Of a stretch of DNA of 64,000 nucleotides, positions 36,261-46,559 are shown piece by piece (the stretch's first letter is position 1; each line of letters opens with the position of its first letter). Under the pieces are notes generated by a model. It had not been told where the DNA came from. It made no database searches and was given only the letters and a program-made list of their open reading frames with translations. A program made the translations under genes and the position numbers. This stretch comes from Prunella strophiata (lineage: Eukaryota > Chordata > Aves > Passeriformes > Prunellidae): contig JAZBQD010000014.1 in the NCBI GenBank assembly GCA_036583965.1, positions 68,289,895 through 68,353,894 of the forward strand, in the 5' to 3' direction.

Positions 36261-36464
36261 GGTGGGAGGATTTCAGTGAAGGGCTCTTGCTCCCCTGGAA
36301 GGCAAATGCAGAGGAGGGGACTATGAGAGACCAAGGAGGAGGTAACTTCTGTCCTCCCTGAATGAAACACAGTCAGCATACCTGGCCTCCCACACACAAG
36401 GAGGACTAAATCTAAGGTGGGCCTAAAAAGCAGGTGGAGTGGAGTGGAGATGCCATGGCCAGCC

Positions 36465-37001
36465 TCTGTCAAAACCCTTGCAGAGGAGACACCTCAGTGG
36501 TATTTTCTAGCTGATAATCTGCGTGGCAACTGAAAACCATGGGAGACAAATGAAGATGTCTTGCTGCTGAATCAGCAACCATGGCAGAATTCCTCTCCTT
36601 GGACTGACGCACATCCCCACCCCAAGGTTACTGCAGGTACTTTATTGAGATATCCACCCCCAAGGCATGAGAGCCCCTCACTGAGAAAGATGTATGACTA
36701 CATGCAAACACCACCTAAATGTAAAGAAATAGTATAAAAGTGAATTAAAAAGGGAGAGAAGTGAGGGAAGTGTCCATTGCAACTTCTGGGATCAGTTGAT
36801 GGGCTGAATCTGCCTTCTCTCCCTTAGGCATGCCTGTTGGGTAAGGAATCCTACTGCATGGCATGCTGAATGATTACCTCAAGCCAGCTTTTGCTGGGGA
36901 TTAAAGCTTATTAGTAAGTTGTTCTGAACTAGTATCTCACTTTGAATATCTTTTTGCAGTCAGATACTTTCACTGGCAAGCCTCAAACCTCAATCTGTCA
37001 C
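36465..37001 (+). mobile_element. Probable solo LTR in the copy 2 5' UTR intron
   Basis: About 537 bp running from TGTCAAAACC to ATCTGTCACA. It has a TATA-like AGTATAAAAG at about 36730 and an ATTAAAGC-type signal about 170 bp later, as in LTR promoters. It is absent from the copy 1 unit. I could not identify a clear target-site duplication. Confidence 0.45.
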
Positions 37002-37549
37002 AGTTTTATTAATAGTGTTATTCTGTAAACAGTTAAACTGAGTTCTTCAGGGGTGCTGGCAGTTTCTGGCAGTGGGTAAAGGTGTGGAGACCCAGGAGGG
37101 CTTTCTCTGCTTGGTGTGTGACCCTGAACAAGTCAGTCAAACCCTCCAACCCAGAGAACTGCTCAGTGAAGGGTCCCTGCAACAGGACACCAACAGACTG
37201 AGAAGGGTTTTGGCTTTCATGTGGCACTGGCAGACTGAACACACACTAAAGGCTTTGAGCAAATCTCCTTTTTCAGCATGAGAGGGTGAAATCAAAAAGA
37301 GCTTTTAGGTGCTCAGAGGAGACATCGATAGGGGCATAGTCTGTCTGAGGGGTGTTCCAAACCCACCCAATGCCTAAACAGCTCTCTACAGCAAAGTTAT
37401 CATGGAGCTGAGATATGGCACTGAGGACAAGGTCACCTTTTCCAACCTACCTCAGCTGGTCAAGAGCTCAGCATTTGCAGTGGCACTGGAGAAAAAAAAT
37501 CCTTTCAACAAAACAGGGCTGGAAAGCCCCTGCTTCCAAACACGATCTC

Positions 37550-37800
37550 ATAGAATCACAAAAGATGCTGAGTTGGAATGGACTCATCAGGACCATCCAG
37601 GTCCAGCTTCTGGCCCTGCCCAGGACAGCCCCCGAAATCCCACCATGTGCCTGACAGTATTGTACAAACCCATCTTGTACTCAGGCAGGTGCGGTGATGT
37701 GACCACCTTCCCTGAGGAGCCTGTTTCAGGGCTCAACCACCCTCTGGGTGAAAAACCTCTCCTGATATCCAGCTTAAATCTTCCCTGACTCAGTTTCAGG
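37550..37800 (-). mobile_element. Antisense CR1 LINE 3' fragment
   Basis: Starts CTCATAGAATCACAAAAGAT and continues GACCATCCAGGTCCAGCTTC. It is a reverse-oriented CR1 end in the copy 2 intron, absent at the matching place in copy 1. Confidence 0.8.
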
Positions 37801-38330
37801 AAATTCTCACTCCCTCCTGCTCTCAGCAGCCTTCCCACAGCAGACACCTGCAGCTGGGCACAGACTCTGCTCAGCCCCCTGCAATGCTGAGCTGGGCTTT
37901 GATCTCATGGGGCATTGGGCAGGGAAAGAACAGCAATGCTGCACTTCCTACATGTCCCTGGCCCCATCCACATTCACACAGACACTCAGCTCTTCCAGTC
38001 AGACCCAATACTGAACCCCAAATGATCCATCTGGGCTCCTGCCTTCTCAGCTGACATTGGGGTATTAAGCTACATATACACTTGGCTCTGATGCAAGACA
38101 TCTTGGTCCTTTTTCTCTTTAGCAACCCTGGATAAGGAACACTGTGACCAGTAAGCTGGAAACTAAGAACAGGAACAACAAGGGGGAAACTTTTTACAGT
38201 ACTCTGCAGAACATGCCCACAGCTGCCCCAAACCAAGCAGAAAAGTTCCTGAAAAGTCCTTTTGCATTACCCACTCCAGCTAAAAATATATTTAACTAAC
38301 TTAATATCAGATATATAGAAACCAGCCTAC

Positions 38331-38395
38331 CGTGAGAAGGATTGGCACAGGATTCTGCTCGCAGCCCCAAAGTGGCAGAGGAGTCTCAAATGCCT
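38331..38395 (-). other. Non-coding first exon (proximal) of copy 2
   Basis: Counterpart of 29446-29510: nearly identical from AGACTCCTCTGCCACTTTGG through to the donor CACG|GTAGG. The start is estimated from the TATA box at 38422-38430. Confidence 0.6.
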
Positions 38396-38421
38396 CTGCT
38401 GCAGTCCCAGACTGGCTGTTC

Positions 38422-38430
38422 TTATATAAA
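38422..38430 (-). promoter_or_regulatory. TATA box, proximal promoter of copy 2
   Basis: TTTATATAA on the minus strand, placed as in copy 1. Confidence 0.6.
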
Positions 38431-38833
38431 CTCCAAGTAGGCAGAGTTGTTAGATTTCCCACAGTGTTTAGAGGGAGTTTTCCCAGGAGATCAGCCACCT
38501 GTGTTTGTCCAGAGGCCTCTTGCAAGGTCATGGGTGGAGTTTTGGTGCCCAATAAACTCTCCCCTCCTTCTTACTGAACAGTTTGATGTTAATTTTCCAG
38601 GTGACTTGGCTTGAAATTCTTTCCCAAATCATTCCTTCTAGCCTTGACCTCCTTTACAGAAAGTGTTAAAGAGCTGCAAAATTCAGTGCATGCATAAACT
38701 CTCCTTGCTCCTTGGAGAGCAGATGTTGGAACTCAGCGGCTCCAGCCTAGGCTTTCCCTGTATGTATTTATTCCAAAGCTCAGGAAAGTCTTGAAATATT
38801 GGAGTCAATGGTGAGAAAGGAGCAAGAGCTTAC

Positions 38834-38900
38834 CTTGAAGCAGAGTGACAGAACAGGCAGCTGAAGACTTCCTTTCTTCTTCTCCCTGGAGAAGCACTTG
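38834..38900 (-). other. Alternative non-coding first exon (distal) of copy 2
   Basis: Ends at the donor CTTCAAG|GTAAGC (38834/38833). It lies just past the TATATA at 38928-38933 and is paralogous to 29942-30010. The start is estimated. Confidence 0.5.
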
Positions 38901-38927
38901 GCTGATCCCTCAGGAGTGCCACTGCAA

Positions 38928-38933
38928 TATATA
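38928..38933 (-). promoter_or_regulatory. TATA box, distal promoter of copy 2
   Basis: TATATA with the GGAATTCC element at 38967-38974 upstream, the same spacing as in copy 1. Confidence 0.5.
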
Positions 38934-39399
38934 CCTGGTCATAAATCTGCCCCTTGTGATAAACAAGGAATTCCACTGAAAAGAAAGGTTTTCTGTTATT
39001 ATTCAAGGAATTTTGTTCATGACCATCCTGAAGTGGGGTGACAGTTGCTATTTGCAATTTCCTCAAGATTTCTCCCAGGTTCTTGCAGCATCACATGTCA
39101 GGAGAAAATAACTGGGTCTGGTGACTTATCTGTTCATTTCCTCATTCCCCATGAATGGGGACCTACACGTGTTTCTGTTCCTGGCAGAACATCTCTTGTG
39201 GCATTAGACTGGCCTGTCTCTGAGTACACCCAGATGTTCACAGTCTGCTCTTCTGCAGCCTCTCAGAACACAATTAGTAGGGTCAGGCTGCATATTTTCC
39301 CTTGCCTGATTGCAAAGGCCTTGTAAGAGCCCTTATTCATGCAAAGCCTTGTGCTGAGAGGGCTCTGGGAGACCATAGAGCCCCTTTCAGTACCTGAGA

Positions 39400-39885
39400 G
39401 TGGTTCACATGGAGAGGAACTTTTGAGAAGGGCTTGTAGTGACAGGACAACAGGGAGCAGCTTCAAACTGACAGAAGGCAGAGCTAGATTAGATGTTAGG
39501 ATTAGATTTTAGTCTCAAGAGCAGGCTCAGGGCACTCTACAATTACCTAAAAGGAGGTTGTAATGAGGTTGAGGTTGGTCTCTTCTACCATGCCAGTAGT
39601 GAGAGGACTAGAGGAAGAGGCTTTAAGATGAGACAGGGGAAATTCAGATTAGATATTAGGAAAAAACACTTTCAACTGTCACATGGCCAGGCAATGGAAA
39701 AGGTTTCCCAGAGAGGTGCTGGAGTCACCATCCCTGGAGGTGTTTCAGAGGCATTTGGGTTTGGCACTGGGTGATATGGATTGGTGGTTTAAGGTTTACA
39801 GTGGTAGTGCTGAGAGGATGGTGTGACAGGATGACCTTGGGGATCTATTCCAACCTTGAATTCTGTCATTCAGTGATCCTATGAA
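39400..39885 (+). mobile_element. Two adjoining CR1 LINE fragments
   Basis: A first piece to about 39510 (GTAGTGACAGGACAACAGGG, AGATTAGATGTTAGGATTAG) is followed by a longer one (CTACAATTACCTAAAAGGAG, AGATTAGATATTAGGAAAAA) ending TTCTGTCATTCAGTGATCC. Confidence 0.8.
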
Positions 39886-40234
39886 ACCAATTCCTCCTTC
39901 TTTTTGGCTTCCCAAGTATTTCACCAGCTTGCTGTGGAGGACAGGGCATTTCTGGGTACTGCCACGGGTAAAGGTCCCCAGGACAGCCCAAGGAGGTGAT
40001 AGAGGTGGGATTCATGGGGTTGGTCAATCAGCCATAGTTCCAGAGCCTGGAAAGTGGAAGCAGTGGGGCATGGGATGAGCAGTGGTGAGGATGAGTGTGG
40101 TCTCAAGCCCCAGCCAGTGTGCAGAGGTGGGTGAGCAAGTCAGAGGCAGCCCCCTGAGGTACAGCAGAGGTGTCTGCAGATGCCTCTCAGCCTGAAATAG
40201 CACTGATGTTCTGGGAACTGTGACATTATTGGTA

Positions 40235-40345
40235 GTAAAAATTTCAGTAAAGAAGCAACTTGTGGTTTATACATGAGGTGACCCTGCAAACCAGCACTGC
40301 AGCAAATAATAATTTTTATTGTGAACTACTCAGGAACTAAATGAT
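40235..40345 (+). mobile_element. Repeat fragment shared with 32325-32415
   Basis: Both contain AAGCAACTTGTGGTTTA and GGTGACCCTGCAA followed by CCAGCACTGCA. It is a remnant of a duplicated LTR-like block between the gene units. Confidence 0.5.
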
Positions 40346-40627
40346 CTGTCTTATGCTGATCTTTTGATTATGACATTGAATATATTGAATATATTGAATA
40401 TGCTGAACATAGTTCCCCAAATCAGTTCCTGTAATTTTGCAGAAAAGCTTCAGAAGCAGAGCAGAGACTGAAGGTATCCAAGGAGTGCATCACAGAAATT
40501 TATCTTTGGCTGCTCAGAGCTTCCTTTATATCCAATGCCTCATCCTGCCTGTCTGATACAACAGCTGCAGCTCTCCAGGTGCAGTTTCAAAAGCAAGCAA
40601 ACAAAAGCATGACTCAGGGATCACATA

Positions 40628-40712
40628 ATCACTGAATTGTTGAGTGTGGGAAGGGACCACTCAAAATCTTCTAGTCCATACCCCTGGTCAAGCAGGATCA
40701 TCTAGAGCAGGT
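40628..40712 (-). mobile_element. Antisense CR1 end
   Basis: AATCACTGAATTGTTGAGTG followed by GGGAAGGGACC is a reversed CR1 terminus abutting the sense CR1 at 40715. Confidence 0.7.
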
Positions 40713-40714
40713 TG

Positions 40715-41255
40715 TCCACAATCTTGTCCCTTGCACCTGGAGTGCTGTGTCCAGATCTGGGGCCCAAACATGAGAAGGACAAAAAAGATCTTGGAGTGGA
40801 GGCCAGTGGAGGCCACCAAGATGTTTCATAGTCTGGAACATCTCTGCTCTGGAGACAGGCTGAGACAGCTGAGTGTGCTCAGCCTTGACAAGAAAAGGCT
40901 GTGGAGAGAAGTTGGACCCCCTTCCACTACTGAGAAGTTCACCAAGAGATCTGGAGAGGGATTTTGGACAAGGGCATGGACTGACAGGACAAGAGGGAAT
41001 GGTTTCACACTGACAAAGGGCAGGGTTAGATGACATGTTAGGGAGAGATTCTGTGCTGAGGGGGTGGTGAGGCCCTGTCACAGGGTGAGCAGAGAAGCTG
41101 TGGCTGTCTTATCCCTGGAAGTGTTCAAGGTCAGGTTGGATGGGGCTTGGAGCAACCTGGTGTAGTGGAAGGCGTCACTGCACAGGGAAAGGAATGGAAC
41201 AAGATGATCACTGAAGTCCCATAAACCACAAAGCATTCTGTGATTCTATGATGTG
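40715..41255 (+). mobile_element. CR1 LINE 3' fragment next to copy 3
   Basis: About 540 bp containing CACCTGGAGTGCTGTGTCCA, CATGGACTGACAGGACAAG and GTTGGATGGGGCTTGGAGCA, ending CATTCTGTGATTCTATGATG right at the 3' side of copy 3. Confidence 0.9.
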
Positions 41256-41292
41256 GGAAAAGCTCACAAGTCTTTTCCACCCAGGAGAGGGG

Positions 41293-41832
41293 TTAGTGGG
41301 GACAGTCACTGTGGAACAGAGAAACCTGTCCTCTCCTATAGAGCTGGGATAAGCTGGCCTCCAGTTGTGCCAGTGTGAGATTCTGGACCTGGTTATTGTT
41401 GTTTTCAGCAAGGACTGCCCAAGTCCTCACAGTGCTGTTGGTCTGGCAGCAGGCAGCTGACCAGATGTGGCTGGGTACATTTACCCTCCTACTGGAGATG
41501 TAGGTGTTCCCAGGCACAGCACCTGTGATCACATAGGTGGTTGTACAGCCCTGGGTTTTCTGAGCCATCGTTTGGCTCTCGTAGTCTTTCCAGGCACCCT
41601 TGTTGAGTGTGCTGTTCTGGGGCACTATGTTGGTGAGGGTGAAGGTAGCCCACTTGCTGTTGTTGCCACTTCGGTGGCCACTGGGGCTCAAGTGACCACG
41701 GTCCAAACCCTGAAGGTTTTTGTAGTCTTGGTTGATAGCCTGACTCTGGCCAATTTGCTGTGCAGTGATCTTGTATTGCTTTTTGATGGACTCCTCTGTA
41801 TCCATTTCCTTGAGATAAGTTGGGTTGATCAG
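41293..41832 (-). CDS. ENDOD1-like copy 3, catalytic coding exon
   Basis: 540 nt after the acceptor CTTGTCAAG, starting LINPTYLKEMDTEE and ending FHSDCPH and TAA. It contains DRGHLSPSGH, ATFTLTNIVPQ, TTYVITGAVPGN and PSHIWSAACC. Confidence 0.85.
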   Translation of the reverse strand: MINPTYLKEMDTEESIKKQYKITAQQIGQSQAINQDYKNLQGLDRGHLSPSGHRSGNNSKWATFTLTNIVPQNSTLNKGAWKDYESQTMAQKTQGCTTTYVITGAVPGNTYISSRRVNVPSHIWSAACCQTNSTVRTWAVLAENNNNQVQNLTLAQLEASLSQLYRRGQVSLFHSDCPH

Positions 41833-44143
41833 CTTGACAAGGTAAGAAGAGGAAAAGGTGTCAGGACTGAGGATGCATGTAATAAAACAGATTACCCTGG
41901 AGCAGAAGTCTCTGATGGTGAAAATTCTTTTTTTTGTCATCTCAGTGTATGTAAATGTATGAATATGAGAGAAATCATACACATGACCCTCCTGCATGAA
42001 CTCAAGAGCTTTCAAGAGCAAGCAGCTCAGAATCTGACTGCTCTCAGTTTGACTTGTGACCTTTGTGATCCAGCCTGCAGCCTGAGCTGGGAGCATGGAT
42101 GGATGCATGAGACAAGGAGCATTTCCCACTCCTAGGATTGAAAGGTGACTTTGGTGAGGCACCTTCCCTGCCAAATCTGCTTCCCTTTTCCTCCTGTCTC
42201 CACATTCCAAACCTGCCCAGGGCTCTCCCTGGATCCCCTCTTGCCACGCTGTGATTCTGTGTTTCTATGATTCTGTATGGGTGGTTACTACAGGTGTGCC
42301 CCAGTCCTGGAACACCAGAGGTTGCCTCCTGTAACCCCATACACAGGGAGAGGTGTCAGGAAATCAGTGCTGGATCTGGGGTTTCCATGGGAGGGCTACA
42401 GTTGATTCAAGGAGGAACAGTTTTGCTCAGTAAGCAAAAACATCTCAATGTGAATGGAATCAGTTACAGCAGTGCTGAGAATGTGTCTCAGAGCAGATCT
42501 GGGCCAGGGAGCATTTTCTGCAGCATCACTGAAATGAAATTTAAAACCATCAGCTTCTGAGAGGAGGCTGTAATCCCAAAGGACTCCTGTGAAAACAAAA
42601 TACTCCAAAAAGGCCTCTAGAGAAATTTATCAAAATCAAAGATTTTTTCAGGTATCCTGTGTCCAGGGTGTAGGAAGATAAGGCCAGTGATGGGTTTGAA
42701 GCATGCTGGTCTGGAGGCAAGTGGGCTGGCCCATGCAGGAGGTTAGGACTGAGATGATATTTAGGGTTCCTTCCAACACAAACCATTTTATGATTCTATG
42801 ATTCTACAAAAAGACAGAAGTTGTTATCCCTCCTAATGTGGAGGCTTCAGTGGTGTAAGACCAGATTAGTGCCTCATCTTCATGGGAGTAACAACTGCAA
42901 ATGGTTATTTTTTTCACAAGTTCAAAACCTTGTCGTTCATCTTTAAGTAAGTATATTTAGCCTTCCTCTGGAACTGGACATTATGATCTTGCACGTTTTC
43001 ACCAAAAAATTCTCCTCCTACTCTGCCCATAGAAAGGTCCTGAATTTGTTATTCTTCTGTTCCTTAATTGGCCTGACCTGTCTTACTGAAGTTTGTCTGG
43101 AGCACATTTGTGAGGGCTCTATTGCTTGTGGAGTTCTGTCTGTCTGCTGGATCCTTCTGGACCAAGCCTGAGCCCAAGGTGCTCAGGGGTCACTGCCCAT
43201 GGATGGAGATCACACACCCTTCTGACTGGAGCAACACTGATGCTCCTCACTTCTCACTGCCTGAAATGTCACTCCAGAAATCCCTCCACAGCTGACCTGA
43301 CCCTCTCATCTCCAGTGCCTTTTCCCCTGAGGCTTTGTCCCTGGGTCATCTCACCCCCTTCTGAGTTTCTCCTCACTGTTGTCACTACACTCACAAAGCC
43401 TGTTTGACTCTTCACCAGGAGCGGATAAGCTTGGTCAAGGATGCAGAACAGCTGAGGGCAAAGTGGGGATCAGATCCCAGCAGGATCTGTTGGTCCCTCA
43501 CGTTCAGCCTCTCCTGGATGCCTTTTCCCCATCACTTGGTCACCCAGCACAGCAGGGAGGGGAAGCATTTGACTTTGTCATGGAATGCAAAGTAATGTGA
43601 TTTGCTGTTCCTGTCAGGTGAAGGCAGAGAGCTGGGCACCTTTGGGATATGATTCAACTCATCCTCCTGCTGATGTCTCAGATGCATCAGAGGAACCTTG
43701 TGGTGCAGGGCTTTGAAATTCAATGACAAGAATCTTGTCCAGTGTGTCCATTTGCATGTGTGTAGGGAAGTGGGAGGAAATAGAAAAGTTGGATTGAATG
43801 CTGCAGGTCATCTTTGAATGACTGGAGGGTGATGTGCTGTAAGAGGGACACTCACCTGGGGCTCAACAAACCATGATTTAGATCTGTTTCCAGGTCCAGG
43901 CTGGTATTTGTAGGCAGAGTACACTGGAATTCTCTTGTCTCTGTCATACAGGGTGGCAAAGTGATATTGGTTTCTGTAGCGCTGGCAGATCCAGGCTGGG
44001 TTCTTTGGCTCCAGGGTATTACCTGGGGTAGTATCATTGAAGAAGAACTGAGGACAACTTGCAAAGAACTTCACAACCTCACTGTGTCCCAGCCAGAGGC
44101 AGCTGGCCAACACCTGCAGCAGCAGCAGCAGCAGCCCCAGCAT
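41293..44143 (-). CDS. ENDOD1-like secreted endonuclease, copy 3
   Basis: Predicted secreted NUC-family DNA/RNA non-specific endonuclease. Exons 43856-44143 (96 residues) and 41293-41832 (179 residues) join in phase 0 to give 275 residues. The signal peptide starts MLGLLLLLLQVLASCLWLGH. The RIPVYSAY block is present. The canonical active-site motif DRGH is at residues 140-143 (codons at 41692-41703), the metal-site Asn of TNIVPQ at about 164, and SHIWSAACC near the end. It is the only copy in the window with both an intact frame and an intact motif. Length is short against mammalian ENDOD1 (about 500 residues with a C-terminal membrane segment), and no membrane segment is visible here. The acceptor before the ATG is kept (exon start 44177), but the promoter and first-exon modules of copies 1 and 2 are not found upstream. 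Expression may depend on another promoter. Confidence 0.85.
41833..43855 (-). other. Intron between the coding exons of copy 3
   Basis: About 2.0 kb, strongly similar throughout to the copy 1 intron, including a shared CR1 piece (42640-42805). Confidence 0.85.
42640..42805 (+). mobile_element. CR1 LINE 3' fragment in the copy 3 intron
   Basis: Ends GGGTTCCTTCCAACACAAAC, CATTTTATGATTCTATGATT. Orthologous in position to 26350-26540. Confidence 0.8.
43856..44143 (-). CDS. ENDOD1-like copy 3, first coding exon
   Basis: 288 nt, ATG to the donor CAG|GTGAGT. It codes the signal peptide, SCPQFF, WICQRYRNQYHFATLYDRD and IPVYSAY. Confidence 0.85.
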
Positions 44144-44264
44144 GGTGGGAGGATTTCAGTGAAGGGCTCTTGCTCCCCTGGAAGGTAAATGCAGAGGGAC
44201 ACTCAGCTTGGACACAGCTGGTCATGGCCTGGAGCCCTTTTGTGCAGGGGACAGAGCTGGCAGA

Positions 44265-44375
44265 GAAGCATTCTATTCCCAGTGTTCATCCATTGACAAC
44301 TAAACTGGATTCATTTTCCTCCACTTCCAAAACTCCAGGAATACAGTAACAACATGTTGGTTGTTATGATCCGAT
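44265..44375 (+). repeat. Segment paralogous to 31610-31720 (duplication breakpoint)
   Basis: Shares ACTAAACTGGA.TCATTTTC, TTCCAAAA and GTTGGTTGTTA in order with 31635-31710. Similarity to the copy 1 upstream region stops just before it, at about 44250. Confidence 0.65.
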
Positions 44376-44999
44376 ATAAGAAGTAATGAATCTCTCAAAC
44401 TCCTGAGGTCTATGAGCCCATGGTTTTGCATTTCATTGTTTTTTTATAAAAATTTGTGCTCCACTGCCTATTTACTGGATCTTTTCTGCCTTTCAATTTA
44501 GTGGAGGCACTGCCTACATGTTGCCCTGAGCTTTGCACTTTCTGGATGAGAGATGTTCAGTGAGCTCTGCTGCCCAGTGATGCAACTCCCTTTGGTCTTT
44601 TCCCTAAGACAAACCTCCATTTCTTCAACTTTTAAAAAATTCTGTTGGATTCTCCAGTCTTCTTACAGCTGTGAGATCAGAGATTCCTACATGAAATATT
44701 TTTGGTAAGTTTTCCATATCATGGTAAAAAAAAAACAAACAAAAAAAAAAACAAAAAACACCCCAGAATTTACAGCATAATTGTAGTGAAATTGTTTTGA
44801 AGTCCAAATCTGGCTTCTTCCAGTGGATGTTCTCCCGATTTCTCCCTCAGTTTTCTTTCTATCAGATGCTAAAGGCAGCAGTCCAACCTCATGCTCAAAG
44901 CAGGGCAAGCTGTGAAATAGCTGAGCAAATGCAGGGAAAGCTCTTATGACTGCAGTAGAGGAAAAAGGTGGTTTTGAAATAGAGGGCAGTACTGTTTCT

Positions 45000-45120
45000 A
45001 CTTTAATGACTGGATGTGGCACTCAGTGCCATGGTCTGGGTGACAAGGTGGTGATTGATCAAAGGTGTGACTTGATGATCTTGGACATCTTTTCCTACCT
45101 AAATGATGCTGTGATTCTAC
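45000..45120 (+). mobile_element. CR1 LINE 3' end
   Basis: GACTTGATGATCTTGGACAT, CTTTTCCTACCTAAATGATG and CTGTGATTCTA form a diverged CR1 terminus. Confidence 0.65.
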
Positions 45121-45502
45121 TGAAAAAAAAATGAGATGTCATCAAAGCCTTCTCCTGAGTTTTCAGTCCCTGTGGAAAAAGGAAGTGAATAGCTGGAGAG
45201 ATACTAAGCACATGGAGGGCTGCAGGTCTTCAGGACAAAGTAAATCACAGCAGCAGAAGCCAAATGCACATGAGAAAACAAAATGCAAGAAAGAGGAATG
45301 TTGCTTGGACAGGTGGATTGAGGAGATTTGTGCTCTTCTGGACTGTTCTCCTTCAAGGGCAGCAAAGATCCCATGGCCACAGGCAGGATCTGTGAGTGAG
45401 GACAGAGAGGGAGTGTAGACGCCTCAAGGCCAGCACACTCTTTACATCAGCCAGGATGGTGATACATGCAGGTCTCACCTTACATGCCAGGTATGTTCAT
45501 AG

Positions 45503-45660
45503 CATCACAGAAAGAATCATGGAATAGTTTGAATTGGAAGGGTACTTAGGGATCATCCATTTCCAAGCCCCCTGTTTTGACACCTTCCACTAGACCAGGT
45601 TGCTCAAAGTCAAATCCAGCCTGGCCTTGAACATTTCCAGGGATAGGGCATTCACATGTT
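45503..45660 (-). mobile_element. Antisense CR1 LINE 3' fragment
   Basis: AATCATGGAATAGTTTGAAT, TGGAAGGGTACTTAGGGATC and AGCCTGGCCTTGAACATTTC, a reversed CR1 end. Confidence 0.85.
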
Positions 45661-46559
45661 CACCTTTGCCAGGTGTACAAATGAGAGTGAGCTTCAAGTG
45701 ATGGGTAAAACACTGACCCAACCAGACCAAAGATTAGAGGTTCACAAAAAAAGGCAACAGCTGCTTCTTCTGCTCTTCCCCTGTGTCCCAGAAGTGACCC
45801 TAAAGCACCTCTGCTGTGCAGCTCTCCCTCAAGGAACATTTTCTATGAGAAAAATAGACCCCTTGTCCAGAGCCATATGAAAAGTATCAATTTTATGGAG
45901 AAAAGTGCAAGGAAAAGGTAAGGATATAAAAGCTTGACTATGTTACTAAATCCCCCCCAAGGACAGCAGAGGTACATTATCAATTTTAAACAATTTTCCT
46001 CAAGCCTTTATATGCAACACTCCAAATGCTGGCTCATGGCAATCCTTGAATTTTGGAGATAAATGTATTCAATCCATTTTTTCCTCACAAGGATCAACAG
46101 TTTTTTTTAATATTATACAGTTCAGCTGAAAAAGTTGGTGAGGGATTTGAATATCTTTGGTTACATTAACTCCAACAGACCAGGTGCCACGGTCCCTTGC
46201 AGGCAGAGCAGGTAACACTGAGGTGACAGAGGGGTCACCTCCTTGCCACCAGTGAAGCACCACCCTGCTACTAACACTCACAGCTGAGAGCTGTCAGGCT
46301 CCACTAACCACTAACCACTCTTTCTGTTTCTTTTGGCTTTGGAGACCAAAAATCAGTATATTATTTTCACTTTCAGATCCTCACGTGGCAAAACCTCTGA
46401 ACTGCATAAGACACAGGTAGTGAGCAACCACCACGGGAGGCTACAAGCCAAGTTTTGAGCCAGATAAGGGAGAAGGATGATAAGAAGCAAACCATATAGG
46501 AGGCAGGATGGTGTTTTTTCCAGGGCAGTTTACTCCCTTAAACAACTGGCTCAGCTGTA

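Larger units (their letters stand above)
36295..38330 (-). other. 5' UTR intron of ENDOD1-like copy 2
   Basis: From the donor CACG|GTAGG at 38331/38330 to the acceptor CTTCCAG at 36295. It is longer than in copy 1 because of an LTR-like insertion at 36465-37001, unique sequence to about 37290 and an antisense CR1 at 37550-37800. Confidence 0.6.
44376..46440. other. Gene-free stretch upstream of the cluster
   Basis: No coding region recognised. It holds an A-rich tract at 44727-44760 and CR1 pieces at 45000-45120 and 45503-45660. Confidence 0.5.

Noticed and set aside
41467..42135. 222-codon plus-strand open frame opposite the copy 3 catalytic exon, with similar 98-codon frames opposite copies 1 (25198-25494) and 2 (34466-34762)
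   Set aside because: They are antisense shadows of the real coding exon, kept open by the codon pattern of the sense strand; no domain or own start context was seen.
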